In this document: positions 1-10,578 of the stretch, piece by piece
How the letters are laid out: each line of letters starts with the position of its first letter
How positions within the stretch are numbered: the stretch's first letter is position 1
NCBI GenBank assembly: GCA_933822405.4
Contig: CAKOGP040001825.1
Location: 326,880-390,879 of the forward strand
Direction: 5' to 3'
Origin: Cylindrotheca closterium
Lineage: Eukaryota; Bacillariophyta; Bacillariophyceae; Bacillariales; Bacillariaceae
DNA length: 64,000 nt
Notes under the pieces: model-generated
Told to the model about the DNA's origin: nothing
Database searches by the model: none
Seen by the model: only the letters and a program-made list of their open reading frames with translations
Made by a program: the position numbers and the translations under genes

Positions 1-462
1 AAAGGCTGGTGTATCTTCACTCGACTTGATCATCGAACGCCGTCGCTTTCCCAGGTGTTTTCCAAAGAAACTGAAGGGAGAGACCTCATCTGCACACAAA
101 GACACTATCAATAATGGTATTATTTTTGTGATTCTCATTGTTCAAGGTCTTGTTTCATTTGCTTGCTTGGCAAGAGAGCTCAGTGTCAAACTTGAAACTT
201 GAAGTTTGAAATCAGAAATCATCACACTCAAATTGGTCGAGCCTCCACAAATCTTCTGTCATTTGTAAGGGACCCGGATCGTTCAGAATCGTATCCAGAA
301 CACGTCAGTGCGGTAAAAACACTGATGTCATGAAGACCAAAACTCCGACACGACAGAAAATCGATTGACATCTGTGTTGGTGGTTTGTTGACTCAGACTA
401 TTGCAATCGACGTATCCATACTTTCAGTAACACAAATTAGAATACCCAAAAAACAAAACAAA

Positions 463-1367
463 ATGGTCAAGACAATCCTCACCATCGCTGCAATCTGCTC
501 TGTCGCCATCGCACCAGCTGTTGCCTTTGCCCCACAATCAACGCTGTCTTCCAAAGTTCTTTCAAGTCATAGCAAGAATTTCGAGTCCACCAAGATGTTC
601 ATGTCCGACGACGACGTATGTGCTCTAAACTGCAGCTGTTGATCCTGTAGTTCTATGAAATTTCTCATCTCATCATCTTTCTTACTTGCTATTTGCAGTC
701 ATGGGAAGCCTCAAAATCTGCGATGGTCGGAGGTGCTGGAGTCAACAACGCCGGAGAGCCACCATTTGAGATCCGTGGTTTCTCTCTTGGAAACTTGATC
801 ATTGCTTCTGGTGTTCTTATTACTGTCCTTTCCTTTGTTGAATATTTGAGTGATTCTGGAAGCGAGGGTTTGAATGTTTCCGGTTTGGGATTTGTGTATG
901 GAATTCCTGTTTTCCTGGCCGGTGCTGCTTTGAAGTATGCTGAAATTGAACCCGTCCCAGTCTTCAGCACACCTGAAGGTGAACAGATTTACGAATCCAA
1001 GAAAACTGATATCATTGATAAGATTAAGAAAGATGTGACCAGACACAGATATGGAGACGAAGCCCACTTGGATACCACCGTAAAAAAGCTTGGATTGGTC
1101 ATTCCAGGAAAGGCATACCCACAACTCCGAGAACTTCGACAAGAAGAAGTCGACGGAGAGTTGGCATTCACCATTGTTTGGCAATCGTTGGAAACCCCAT
1201 ACAAGATGTGGGCTGATGAGCGCCGAATTAAGAAGTACGAAACATACTTTGGAAAGGGTGTCACTGCCGATGTTGTTAAGATTGATGCCGAGCAAAGATT
1301 GGTCGGAATCCGTCTGATTACCAACAGCGATGTACCTGCCAAGACAGAAGAAACTGTTGAAGCATAA
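463..1367 (+). CDS. Plastid-targeted DUF2854 membrane protein
   Basis: Two exons, 463-615 and 699-1367, joined in phase 0 across an 83-bp GT-AG intron, give 273 aa. The start is the ATG at 463; the reading frame extends upstream only through a TTG. The N-terminus is a signal peptide ending in AVAFAPQ, the Ala-Phe type cleavage site of diatom bipartite plastid presequences, followed by a Ser/Lys-rich transit-like stretch. Exon 2 matches DUF2854 of cyanobacteria and plastids: two hydrophobic segments, the second containing FVYGIPVFLAGAALKYAEIE, then a soluble part with KDVTRHRYGDEAHLD. The molecular function of the family is not known to me. The likely location is the thylakoid or inner plastid membrane. 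Family call fairly secure, targeting inferred. Confidence 0.85.
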
Positions 1368-1489
1368 ACAAGATGTGGTGCATTGAAATAATTTCTATAG
1401 ATTTTCAATTATACAACAGGAGCTGACTTAATGTGTAACGAGGAACCCAATGTCAACTTTGCTCAAGAATTTCTCTCAGTTGGAACTAC

Positions 1490-1882
1490 TCACTTCTTCT
1501 CTGCGAGGAACGCTTCAGCCTCTGGCTTTTGCGGTGCTTGCAACGCAGGGTTTTCAGAATGGCCCTTCGGCAATGGGAATCCGTCAACGGCTTCGCTGAA
1601 ACGAACTACCAAATTTTCCGGCGAGATATCCGCGTCCTTCTGCGCACACATGGCCTGGAATAATCGTCATCATAAGGCGAAGGGCGAGAACAATGTGCAT
1701 CGTCAGAGAAAATCTGTGTGTATCACTGAAATTGTGTCATCATCATCCATCGACGACATCAAGAGCATGGATCATCTCGTCGAATTCAAATCACGAACCT
1801 TGATGACCGCATCTGCTACTTCCTTTCGGACAGCAGCTGTTCGGCAAGCTTTGGGCAACCAGGTGATATGAACGAATGGCAT
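1490..1882 (-). CDS. Small 4-oxalocrotonate tautomerase-like protein, two exons
   Basis: Exon 1 spans 1882-1799 and exon 2 spans 1654-1490, joined in phase 0 over a 144-bp intron (donor GTTCGT, acceptor TTCCAG), giving 82 aa. The protein begins MPFVHITWLP. In the tautomerase superfamily Met is removed and Pro-1 is the catalytic base, followed by a beta strand and an amphipathic helix (RKEVADAVIKAM). A second strand, ENLVVRFSEA, and the C-terminal extension continue the fold. The usual 4-OT subunit is about 60-70 aa, so this one has a slightly long tail (PQKPEAEAFLAEKK). It converges tail to tail with the DUF2854 gene. Each exon is very short, which makes the gene easy to miss. The substrate is unknown. 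Confidence 0.72.
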
Positions 1883-2150
1883 CTTTACTACAACAACACA
1901 GTACTGTATTTTTATTTCGAACGAACAGCAACCAAGGATGTCGAAGCTGAAGTTTTCAAAAAATCAAATCCATGCGCGAGTCGCGCGAACCCCATTCTTT
2001 TTATTTCATCTCCTGTGCCTGGTACAGGATGGTACCAGTTTTGATTCGAACCCCATTGGAAACTCTGAAGTATCTACAGTGTGGTACGTACAAGAATAAT
2101 GCTATTCGTACTTTTAAAAAAGAAGTACTTTGACTCACTCGGAGGGAGTT

Positions 2151-3473
2151 TTACAATTTTCTCCGTTTGCTTCGTGGAGACCCATTTTCCCCATCTAATG
2201 CGCGCTTTGATCCCCCAATCTCTTCTTCATCTTCTGCACCGCGTTCATCGTCTCCATAGCTCTCAGGGTCTTCCGATTTACTTGCCAAAGGGACTTCATT
2301 TCCAGCGTTTCCATCTTCCGCACTTTCACCAACAACTGAATCCTTCTCATCGTTCCCACCGTTTGCAACTTCTTCTTCGGAGAGTTGCTTACCGGCAGCT
2401 TCCCTGGCCGCCTCACTTTGCAGAATAATATTATGGCGGGCAACAACAGCCTCTGTTTCTGTTCGTAACAGTGCCATCATCGCGACCAACTCGTCATTCT
2501 TCTTGCGACAAGATATGATCTCGGTTTGAAAACTTTTGCTCTTGTCGTCCTCCATATACAAGTTTTCACGCAACACCTGTACTTTCTTTCTGAGTTTAGG
2601 TAACTCTTCTACTAGCTCCGATTTATCCTTGTTCTGAGGCACCAAAGGTTCCAACCAACACATGGTATCTTTATTAGATCCAAACATACCTCCAGCAGAC
2701 CATGCACTAGCAAGTGCAGGCTGCTTTGCAAGCTGCGAGAGCATGAGTGGAACCCCAGGTGGAACCTGAGGAACCTTCATTGCATGCCAGGATTCTAGTC
2801 CTGAGGAACGGCAATCCTTTTCAGCCTTCTTGAACTTCTCTTCAATTTTGTTCCAGACTTCCACCAGGTCCGTTGAATCGTCAGCCTCGCTTATGGTCAG
2901 TCTTTGGCGATGAATCAAGGCAGCTAATACCTCACGAGCAATCTGAAGTCGTGCCCGTTGTAATGCCACCAACTTGCCCCTCTTCTGAACTTGTTCTTGA
3001 AGGAACTTAACATGTCCGCTGACGGTACCACGATAAGCTTTCAGCTTCTTTGAGAGGTACACATAATGTGCACGCAAGCTCAAATACTGTGATTCCATAA
3101 TCTCTCTCTGGGCTTCACATTGTTGAATCTTCTGTCTCAAATTGGTGAGACGTTTCTCTTCCTCTGGATCAATGCGAACTGGCATCGCAATAATCGGAGG
3201 CGATGCAAGTGCTTTGGTACTCTTGCCATCTTCAACACCGTCATTTGAATTCTGAGAAATGTAGAATTGCTGGGAATATGCCGTGCAGGCATTGGAAAAG
3301 GCTTCCATGTGACGGATATCACGCTCCATTTCTTCGGAAGTCAAGCCGACGAGGGGAGTGTTGGCACCGGTGTACCGTGCCGATAAACCTCTTGCCAGAA
3401 GGAATTGGTCCCCATCTGACTTTTTAGGTTTGGCGGATATCGGAGCTCCTACACGGGTCTTACTAATTGCCAT
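2151..3473 (-). CDS. Coiled-coil protein with acidic, NLS-bearing C-terminus; function unknown
   Basis: Single exon of 440 aa, ATG at 3473. I do not recognise the family. Residues of roughly 110-230 and 290-350 are predicted coiled coil from their heptad-like Leu/Glu/Lys/Arg pattern. The C-terminal 90 residues are acidic (AEDEEEIGG) and end in a basic cluster, SPRSKRRKL, that looks like a nuclear localisation signal. No enzyme motif is visible. It is divergent with HBS1, the two start codons lying about 280 bp apart, so they may share a promoter region. Nuclear location is inferred from the basic tail only. Confidence 0.8.
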   Translation of the reverse strand: MAISKTRVGAPISAKPKKSDGDQFLLARGLSARYTGANTPLVGLTSEEMERDIRHMEAFSNACTAYSQQFYISQNSNDGVEDGKSTKALASPPIIAMPVRIDPEEEKRLTNLRQKIQQCEAQREIMESQYLSLRAHYVYLSKKLKAYRGTVSGHVKFLQEQVQKRGKLVALQRARLQIAREVLAALIHRQRLTISEADDSTDLVEVWNKIEEKFKKAEKDCRSSGLESWHAMKVPQVPPGVPLMLSQLAKQPALASAWSAGGMFGSNKDTMCWLEPLVPQNKDKSELVEELPKLRKKVQVLRENLYMEDDKSKSFQTEIISCRKKNDELVAMMALLRTETEAVVARHNIILQSEAAREAAGKQLSEEEVANGGNDEKDSVVGESAEDGNAGNEVPLASKSEDPESYGDDERGAEDEEEIGGSKRALDGENGSPRSKRRKL

Positions 3474-3751
3474 GGTTCAACAAATACCTTGCACCAGGCT
3501 TCGGCCTATCTGCGAAATCAAATGTTACTGTTCAGTGAGTTGAAGCTGTTTAGAGCAAGAGTTTAGAGATGACATTGGCCATTTTGCTCCGTCGCAGGCC
3601 GGACGAGCAGACGGGGCGGGCTTGGGAAATTCTCAAATCGACTGGTTCGACCATTATGGGAACTAGTCTACTCGTACAACAACAACTATTATATTACCTA
3701 CTGTACATCATTCATATTTGTTCGTGTGACCATCCAAGAGGAAGCTGAAGA

Positions 3752-5882
3752 ATGTCGCGACATCGCATGGTGAGAAATCTTACACAGGACGATTATTACG
3801 ATGACTATGATGGTAAGTGGAATGAAGTGTCCACTTTGGTACATTGGATCATTTGGCTCTGATTAACCTGCCCATTATTTCGTTCACAACAGACGAGTAT
3901 TATGATGACGACTACTACGAGGATGATGACTTGCAGCAGCAATATGCCCCTCCATCACTTTCCAAGCCTATAATAGCAGCAGCAGCACCAGCTTCAGTTT
4001 TTGCTGCTCCCGTTGCGGCAGCTCCTGCTCCTAGAGCACAAATCCCCTGGCCCAAAGCTAAACCTGCAGTAAACACTGCACCCGCAATTGCAAAAGGGTC
4101 GTTAACAAAGCCTCCGCCAGGTTGGGGTACGCCTTCCAATAGCGCACCTGTGGGAGTAGCACAACCTCCACCAGGGTTTGCACCACCGTCAAATACAGCA
4201 TCCGTTGGCGTCGCCAAACCACCTGATGGATGGGGCAAACCAGCAGCGCTGCAATCTCAAAAGGCAACAACATTACCTGCAACAGCGGCTGGAGTCATGA
4301 AACCACCACCTGATTGGGGAAAACCATCGTCTGGACAAGAAGCGTCCAAAAATCAAGATTCAAAGACAAAAGCGACAGCGACGAAATCCAAATCCAGCAA
4401 CAAACAACAGGGATCTGTATATGTACCAAAACCGGTACCTGATATTTTGAAAACTGCCAAATCACAATTGAGTATGGTTGTCTTGGGTCATGTAGATGCT
4501 GGCAAATCCACAATGATGGGTCAAGTTCTCGTTCAAGCTGGATACATATCGAAACGAGAGGCTGGAAAGAAGCCAATGAGTTGGATTCTGGATGAAAATG
4601 AACAGGAACGAGAACGGGGCGTCACTATGGAGATTGGAACCAAAACTGTCCGGTAAGGAATATATTACGAAGTTGGTTGGCAATGATGCGGTTTCTGAGT
4701 AAGTCATACGGCTCACACCCGATGTTGTTTTGGTACAGTGTTCCAAAGCACGATATTGTTCTTTTGGATGCACCTGGTCATGCAGATTTTGTTCCAATCA
4801 TGATCACAGGTGCAGCCAATGCGGACGTTGCGATACTTGTAGTAGCTGCAAATACAGGTGAATTCGAAGCGGGATTTGATGGAGGGGGTCAAACAAAGGA
4901 ACACATTTTACTGGCCCGGGGATTAGGTGTAACGCAGATTTTGGTTGCCATCAACAAACTTGATATGGAAGACTGGAGCAAGCAACGGTATGACGAAATT
5001 CAGGCAAAAGTTAAAAGTTATTTGCTGCAGCAACAGTTCGCCCCCAAGAGAATACGATTTCTGCCATTGAGTGGTTTGACTGGGGAAAATGTTAAATCTC
5101 GCAATGATTCGAAATTATCAGCATGGTACAAAGGGCCTACACTATTAGATGCAATGAATGATTTTTTGCCTGCAAAGCGGCAACTCGGTAAGTCAGGGGT
5201 ACCTATTCCATTATTCGCTTTGGCATTTTGAATTACTCACACCTGGTAAGAAAAACCATTTAGATTTGGAATAACAGATGTCTACGCCGAAGGCAAAGGT
5301 GTTGTAGCTCGTGGACGTGTCATGCAAGGATTTGTGGAAGCTGGAGAGCGATTGGTTGTTCTTCCGATTGGCGATGTTGTCACAGTCAACAAGCTGGAAC
5401 ATTTACAACCTCCTACTACAGATGACAATGACAAAAACGCATTCAAGCGTCTATCTATTGGGATGGCCGGGGATACTGTTGAACTGGTACTTTCTGGTAT
5501 CGAGTTGGTGCGTCTTTCTGTGGGCAGTATCCTATCCAACCCAAACGCAAGACCACCGTTGACAAAGAAGGCGAAAGCTAAAGTTTTTATTCTTGACTCT
5601 GTGACCATACCAATCATTCGAGGAGCTCGTGTTATGTTTCACATGCAGAGCTTGGATATTCCTGCAACCGTATCCAAGCTTATTGCTCTCACAAAAGGTG
5701 GAGGCGAAGTTATTAAGGAAAGACCGCGAGCACTCTCACGAAATTCAAGTGCAATCGTGGAAATTACTTTGAATGACAAGATTGCTATGGAACAATTTTC
5801 ATCTTGTCGAGCTCTTGGACGTTTCGTTTTGCGGCGATCCGGCGACACTATTGCAGTAGGTGTAATTGACGAGCTGCTGTAG
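3752..5882 (+). CDS. HBS1: HBS1-like ribosome-rescue GTPase (eRF3/EF1A family)
   Basis: Four exons, 3752-3812, 3893-4652, 4739-5187 and 5251-5882, give 633 aa. The first exon encodes MSRHRMVRN, matching the HBS1 N-terminus (MxRHRxVR), followed by an acidic Tyr/Asp patch. The GTPase core shows G1 [11 protein letters not shown], switch [11 protein letters not shown]3 DAPGH and G4 NKLD. Exon 4 restores [11 protein letters not shown], the start of the EF1A-like domain 2, and domain 3 follows. HBS1 with Pelota splits ribosomes stalled on damaged mRNA or at 3' ends, in the cytosol. Between the N-terminus and the GTPase (about residues 85-165) lies a Pro-rich linker with repeated [21 protein letters not shown] and KPPPDWG motifs. 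All four exon joints keep frame and family alignment. Confidence 0.93.
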
Positions 5883-6003
5883 TATGAGTAGCTATTAGAA
5901 ATGACTCATAGTTTCTCATGTTCAGATTTCTATGTAGACTACAGTACATCATTGTATAGCAGATGTTGTGGACATAGTTCCGGACTTGGGACAGAATAAT
6001 ATA

Positions 6004-7017
6004 TTAGTTGTTGTGATGCTTTCTGAGTTGAGTCCGTCGGCTGAGGAGGTAAATTATGATTGCTCCCATTACAAGCACTGGTTTCAATGATGGACTCTCG
6101 CCGAGGTCCCCAATAATTTCTCCATCTGGAGCAAAGAAATTCGTATTGCCCCCATAGTCGTGATCAATCGCTTCGATTCCTTCTTCAGCGTAAAGAAAGT
6201 CCCCTGAGCTCAGGTCGCCAGATGTCGAACTGTAGAGGCCCATCTCACCAAAATAATCATCAATGTCTCCACTGAAGCCATCACCGTCAACATCTCCATC
6301 GATAGCTGCCTCTGTCGTACCTTCACCACCTTGTTCGGAAGAAGAGCCCTTTTCTTTCGTTTCTCCCTCTCCATCTTCAGAGGAGTCACTTGACTTCTTC
6401 TTCACTTCCTCCTCCTCCTCTTCAGAGGAGTCACTTGACTTCTTCTCCGCTTCTTCATCCTCCTCTTCAGAGCTGCTAGACTTCTTCTCCACTTCTTTCT
6501 CCTCCTCTTTAGAGCTGCTAGACTTCTTCTTTACTTCTTCCTCCTCATCTTCAGAGCTGCTGGACTTTGGTTTCTTCTTGGCTGCTTTTTTTGTTCCTTT
6601 GCTCTGTTTCGATGTCTTGCTAGCTTCCTTTACTTCATCTTCAGATTTGCTGGGCATTTTGGCAGGATCTTCTGGATCATCGCTGGACTTTTTGGCATGC
6701 TTTTCATCTTCAGAATCATCAATGGATTTTTTGGCAGGCTTTTCATCGCTGGATCCGCTGGATTTCTTCTTGTCTTCAGATTCAGAACTGCTGGATTTTT
6801 TCTTGTCTTCAGATTCAGAACCGCTGGATTTTTTGTCCTTTTCACCATCTTCGCTTTTACTTGAACCCTTTTTTTCCGACTTTGACTCCTTGTCACCACT
6901 CCTGCTCCTATTACCACCATCGGCTTCATCGCCAGATTTTTTGTCCTTGCTCTTTTCATCCTCAGATGGTTTCTTGAGAGGCTCCTCTACCCCTCTTACT
7001 GTTCCGAATAGACCCAT
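6004..7017 (-). CDS. Ser/Lys/Glu repeat protein with C-terminal membrane anchor; possible silica- or wall-associated protein
   Basis: The first in-frame ATG is at 7017, giving 337 aa. The open frame continues 10 codons upstream to a TTG at 7047 that directly follows a TGA. Those codons (IFIVLALLT) together with the next residues would form a good signal peptide, so the real start is unclear. The body is low complexity: imperfect repeats of KKKSSSSEDEEEE type, then a less repetitive acidic region with DVDGDGFSGDIDDYFGE (an EF-hand-like Ca ligand spacing), then one transmembrane helix (PVLVMGAIIIYLLS) and a basic tail (RRTQLRKHHNN). Diatom silica-vesicle membrane proteins have a comparable plan of signal peptide, charged Ser-rich lumenal part, single helix and short tail, but similarity is architectural only. 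Confidence 0.6.
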   Translation of the reverse strand: MGLFGTVRGVEEPLKKPSEDEKSKDKKSGDEADGGNRSRSGDKESKSEKKGSSKSEDGEKDKKSSGSESEDKKKSSSSESEDKKKSSGSSDEKPAKKSIDDSEDEKHAKKSSDDPEDPAKMPSKSEDEVKEASKTSKQSKGTKKAAKKKPKSSSSEDEEEEVKKKSSSSKEEEKEVEKKSSSSEEEDEEAEKKSSDSSEEEEEEVKKKSSDSSEDGEGETKEKGSSSEQGGEGTTEAAIDGDVDGDGFSGDIDDYFGEMGLYSSTSGDLSSGDFLYAEEGIEAIDHDYGGNTNFFAPDGEIIGDLGESPSLKPVLVMGAIIIYLLSRRTQLRKHHNN

Positions 7018-7047
7018 CGTGAGTAGTGCAAGTACGATGAAGATCAA

Positions 7048-9367
7048 TCACAAAAGAGTTTGGTTGTCCCGTAATGGATTTGGATCGGGCGTGCCCGCGA
7101 AATTCCAAGAGGTCATTTTTGGGGAGTCTAAAGTACTCAGATAGCCGATAATTTTTAATAAACATCTTTGTACTCGTATTGTACCTCTAGTACCTACCGC
7201 CTTCCGGTACCTTGTACCTGGTACGGTAGGATTGTTGGTCAGCTCAGTCATTGGCTCCATACAGTATCGGTACCGTACAGCGTTGTGGGCGTCTAAAATC
7301 TACTCAACTATTGTATTAGCACTGAGTTGACTATCTAGTTAATTATCTCTCTGTGGGGTGATCAGAATTTCCGTCCAGTATACGACCCAGAGCGATGCTA
7401 GTTGCCTCTTGGTAAATGGACGAGTTGCCTTGTCCTCTATCATCTTAGCTTACCTCCGCTTGAGATACTCTCTCATGGGGAATTAACTTGCTTGTTCTGG
7501 TACCAAGTGGAACAGCCGACCATTCACTTGTGGCTCTGCATGACCTGGCCTGGGTGCCAGTGATCTGAGGCGCCACCCTCCTACTACGTTGGAAGACCTC
7601 CAGCTTGTGGATCAGTGGATCAGTACAGTGGTCGTAAGGACCCACGATTACGACCGTAGAGCAACACAGACTGCATGGCAGCCTTGTATAGCGTCGATAG
7701 CGTCTTCTCGTTACTTGTGCGTTGAGTTCTTAGTGTTAGCTCAGAGCAAAAAATGAAATCAGTAGAAGGTCATTTCCTTTGAGTTGCCTTCGTTCATTCA
7801 ATGGCGAAGAAAAACAAAAAACCTTCTCCAGTCTTTTCTGTAAGTTGAAGTACAGGTACACGTGTTCACGTACATGGTGTCACATCACAGAGCAAACTAC
7901 TCCGAGGTGTTCTCTGATCCGATGCACCCGGCCGGAGCTCATCTGGTAAAACTCCGTGCCGGTCCCGTAGTAAAACTCCGTACCGGTAAACGTAGGAAAC
8001 GTGTGTCAATGTAGGGTATTCCTGAAGCCTCAACGTACGATCGATTACTTAGAGACCAAAGATAATAAGTTCGGGCAGCTTCGAAAAAATTGCAAGTGCA
8101 ACGTGTGGATTGTTACGACGATTTAGACTACTGGCGGCACTTTTGATCGTATCGCGTTATTCACGATTTTCACGCGGTAGATCCCATGGAAAATCAGAAA
8201 AATCCCTTTTGAAACTGGCGCTGAAACACCACAACTGGGTGTTCGTGCGTTCTACAGAGATTGAGTACCATAAAATTTTACCCATTCGTTTAGCGTTATC
8301 ATGATTTGCGAGTAAAACCCACAGCGTAAAATCAGAAAATTCCGGTTGAAACTGGCGCTGAAACATCACAACGGGGTGTTCGTGAACTTTGACACTCAGA
8401 CGGAAATTCTCGATCTCATTTGGGCACATTTTCATTTCCCTCGACAAACTGACACGGTGTCAAATCACAACTTACTTCCAAAACCATTCATAATTTCAGA
8501 GTGAAACCAATCACACAACTGACACCAATCACACAACCGCATAACAGCCAACACTAAACGCGCAAACTTTCCCTTCTCTCTTCAACCAATACTAACAATC
8601 AGAATCAATCATGTACGGATCTTGTGGACTACGCCGTGATCGTCGAGAACTCCTCTCGCACTGCCATCGCAACACTCGCAACAACTCTGCGACTCAATGC
8701 GTCAAGAACATGAAGCCACTTCAACAACCATTGGCATCCTCACCACAGGTCTCAACCACAACCATGCAGACACCTCAAGTTGTGCAGAAGGAATAGTCGG
8801 CACTTTGTCATTACAAACACACGCTACATACCTTACATCTTTCAACGCATATCCACATTTTCGCAGAAACAGAAAATGAACTACATGAAACCTTAGTGTA
8901 AACATATTACAGACTATTCTAAAAAATACAATTACAAGACTACATGACTATTATCTTTTTCAAATTCTAATGTTCTCATTCAATCCCAGAACGAAATCTA
9001 AGCGATTTGATACACAGCAGAGAAGTGCTGTTTCCTCGATGAGTGATGATTCGAAAAAGGTCTACAACCTATTGGTCTACTGGTATCAATATTGCAAACA
9101 AATCAAAGCTTGCACCTCTCAAACAAAAACTTCATATGCTTCTTCAAGCGATCTTGATTGAAAGATTTTCCAAGAATTTTAGAATTGAGAATAAGCGAGG
9201 AATGCGTGAAGAAAATTAGTTGTATCGTGACGTCATCAATCGGATCCAGTGCACAGAACTTTTATACTATGCACTATCGTGTGCACACATCGCACATTGC
9301 ACATCACCCATCACCCATTACCCATCACCCATCACCAACTTCCAATTTCTTAGAGATCCGTCATAAG
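7048..9367. other. Gene-poor 2.3-kb interval
   Basis: No convincing gene was found. The interval holds many GTAC-containing palindromes (for example around 7170-7275), a short direct repeat TAAAACTCCGT(G/A)CCGGT at about 7947 and 7971, an imperfect tandem duplication at 8155-8390, and a possible decayed reading frame at 8611-8880. The last 70 bp before the DUF1365 start contain a short CATCACCCAT-type repeat (9300-9335). Confidence 0.6.
8155..8390. repeat. Imperfect tandem duplication, unit about 140 bp
   Basis: The stretch at 8190-8250 and that at 8328-8390 share GAAACTGGCGCTGAAACA followed by TCACAAC-like and GGGTGTTCGTG sequence with a few substitutions and small indels. The preceding halves (8155 and 8294) also align loosely, starting GTTAT. 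The translated products are not conserved between copies, so this looks like non-coding duplication or a remnant of an older element. Confidence 0.6.
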
Positions 9368-10485
9368 ATGTTGATCGCATTGATATCCGCCGTAGCCGTT
9401 TTCCTTTTCCTTGCTTTTGTTATGCTTCCATTGGTTCTAGCGCTGCGAGATACATTCAAGGAATACGACCTGAAACACTCAAAACTATACACTGGAAGAG
9501 TGTGGCACACACGGTTACAACCGAAGCTCCATGCATTCACCTATCCGATTTTCATATTTGCTTTGGATCTGAAAGAAAATCTAGAATCGTTCATGTCCCC
9601 AATTCTAGAGTTTCGGGAGTCAGATCATCTGAAGAATGGTGAAGGGATTGTAAAGGAAGGAGGCGCCGATAATTCGTTGGTGGAACGAGTGCTGCGATTG
9701 GTCCAAGAGAGGACGAACGGTAAATGTGCCCCTGCCATAGAGACGCACCGAGTTACTTTGTTGACCCACGTAAGGAATCATATAGATGAATGAATGGATC
9801 AAATCTGAGAAAGAATTGTGTGAACCCTAACCTGTGATGTTTTGTCCCTTAGCTCTCTTACTATGGCTACAATTTCAATCCTGTCAGTTTCTACTACGTC
9901 ACATCAAAGGAAACGAATGAACTGACAGTCATGGTGGCAGAAGTGAGCAATACTCCTTGGTTAGAACAACACAGTTATGTTTTGCACAAAGATAGTGTCG
10001 ATAAGGTCAAGCATGAGAAGAAGGATGGAAGCGAGTGGTTTACCTTTCCAAAGGATTTTCATGTCAGTCCATTCATGGAAATGGATTACATGTACGATTT
10101 CATTTATGCTGGCTTGCCTGAGAACAAGGTGGACGATGCTGCACCAATGACAATTATCAATAACTTACGGAGTCTTTCGAATGACAAGTTGGCCTTTTCC
10201 GCAAAGCTGGAAATTGAGGCGCAATCAATTACTCCATTTGGCGTGGCTTGGCAGCTGATTCGCTTCCCCGGGTTTTGCATGATTCTGCAAATATGGATTC
10301 ATTACCAAGCCGCTTGGCTGTTTATAAAAGGAATCGTCTTCGTCCCTCATCCCCAAGGTAGTGAGACTGCGGCGACGCGTGCCATTGCAACCTTCATGGC
10401 TCCATTTTTTGCACTTCGTGATCGAGTGGGTAGTGGTGCCTCAGGATCCGATGGTGTTTCCACGAGCAAAGCCAAAGCTAGCTAG
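9368..10485 (+). CDS. DUF1365 family membrane-anchored protein
   Basis: Exon 1 spans 9368-9769 and exon 2 spans 9853-10485, phase 0, giving 344 aa. The ATG at 9368 is chosen because it opens directly into a transmembrane segment (LIALISAVAVFLFLAFVMLP); sequence upstream is CATCACCCAT repeat. The DUF1365 signature is clear: LYTGRVWHTRLQPKLHAFTY, then HRVTLLTH joined across the intron to LSYYGYNFNPVSFYY. In bacteria this family is usually encoded beside cyclopropane-fatty-acyl synthase-like enzymes, and a role in lipid modification is suspected but unproven. No such partner gene lies here. Confidence 0.88.
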
Positions 10486-10578
10486 CTCAGAGTTAGCTAA
10501 AGGTCAAAAGTTTTGAAGTACACAATTCATTAGGCGATTTTTTGATTCTACAGATGGTGTGTTCACTACTTATACTTC

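Noticed and set aside
1431..1871. 146-aa plus-strand frame
   Set aside because: It is antisense to the two tautomerase exons, which explain the same bases with a recognised family and correct splice sites.
2038..2056. tRNA-like B-box GGGGTTCGAATC on the minus strand
   Set aside because: The T-stem does not pair and no acceptor stem or A-box is present.
6263..7144. 293-aa plus-strand frame opposite the acidic repeat protein
   Set aside because: The Ser/Phe/Leu-only composition is what the complement of GAA/GAG/AAG/AGC-rich codons produces; it extends past the gene by chance.
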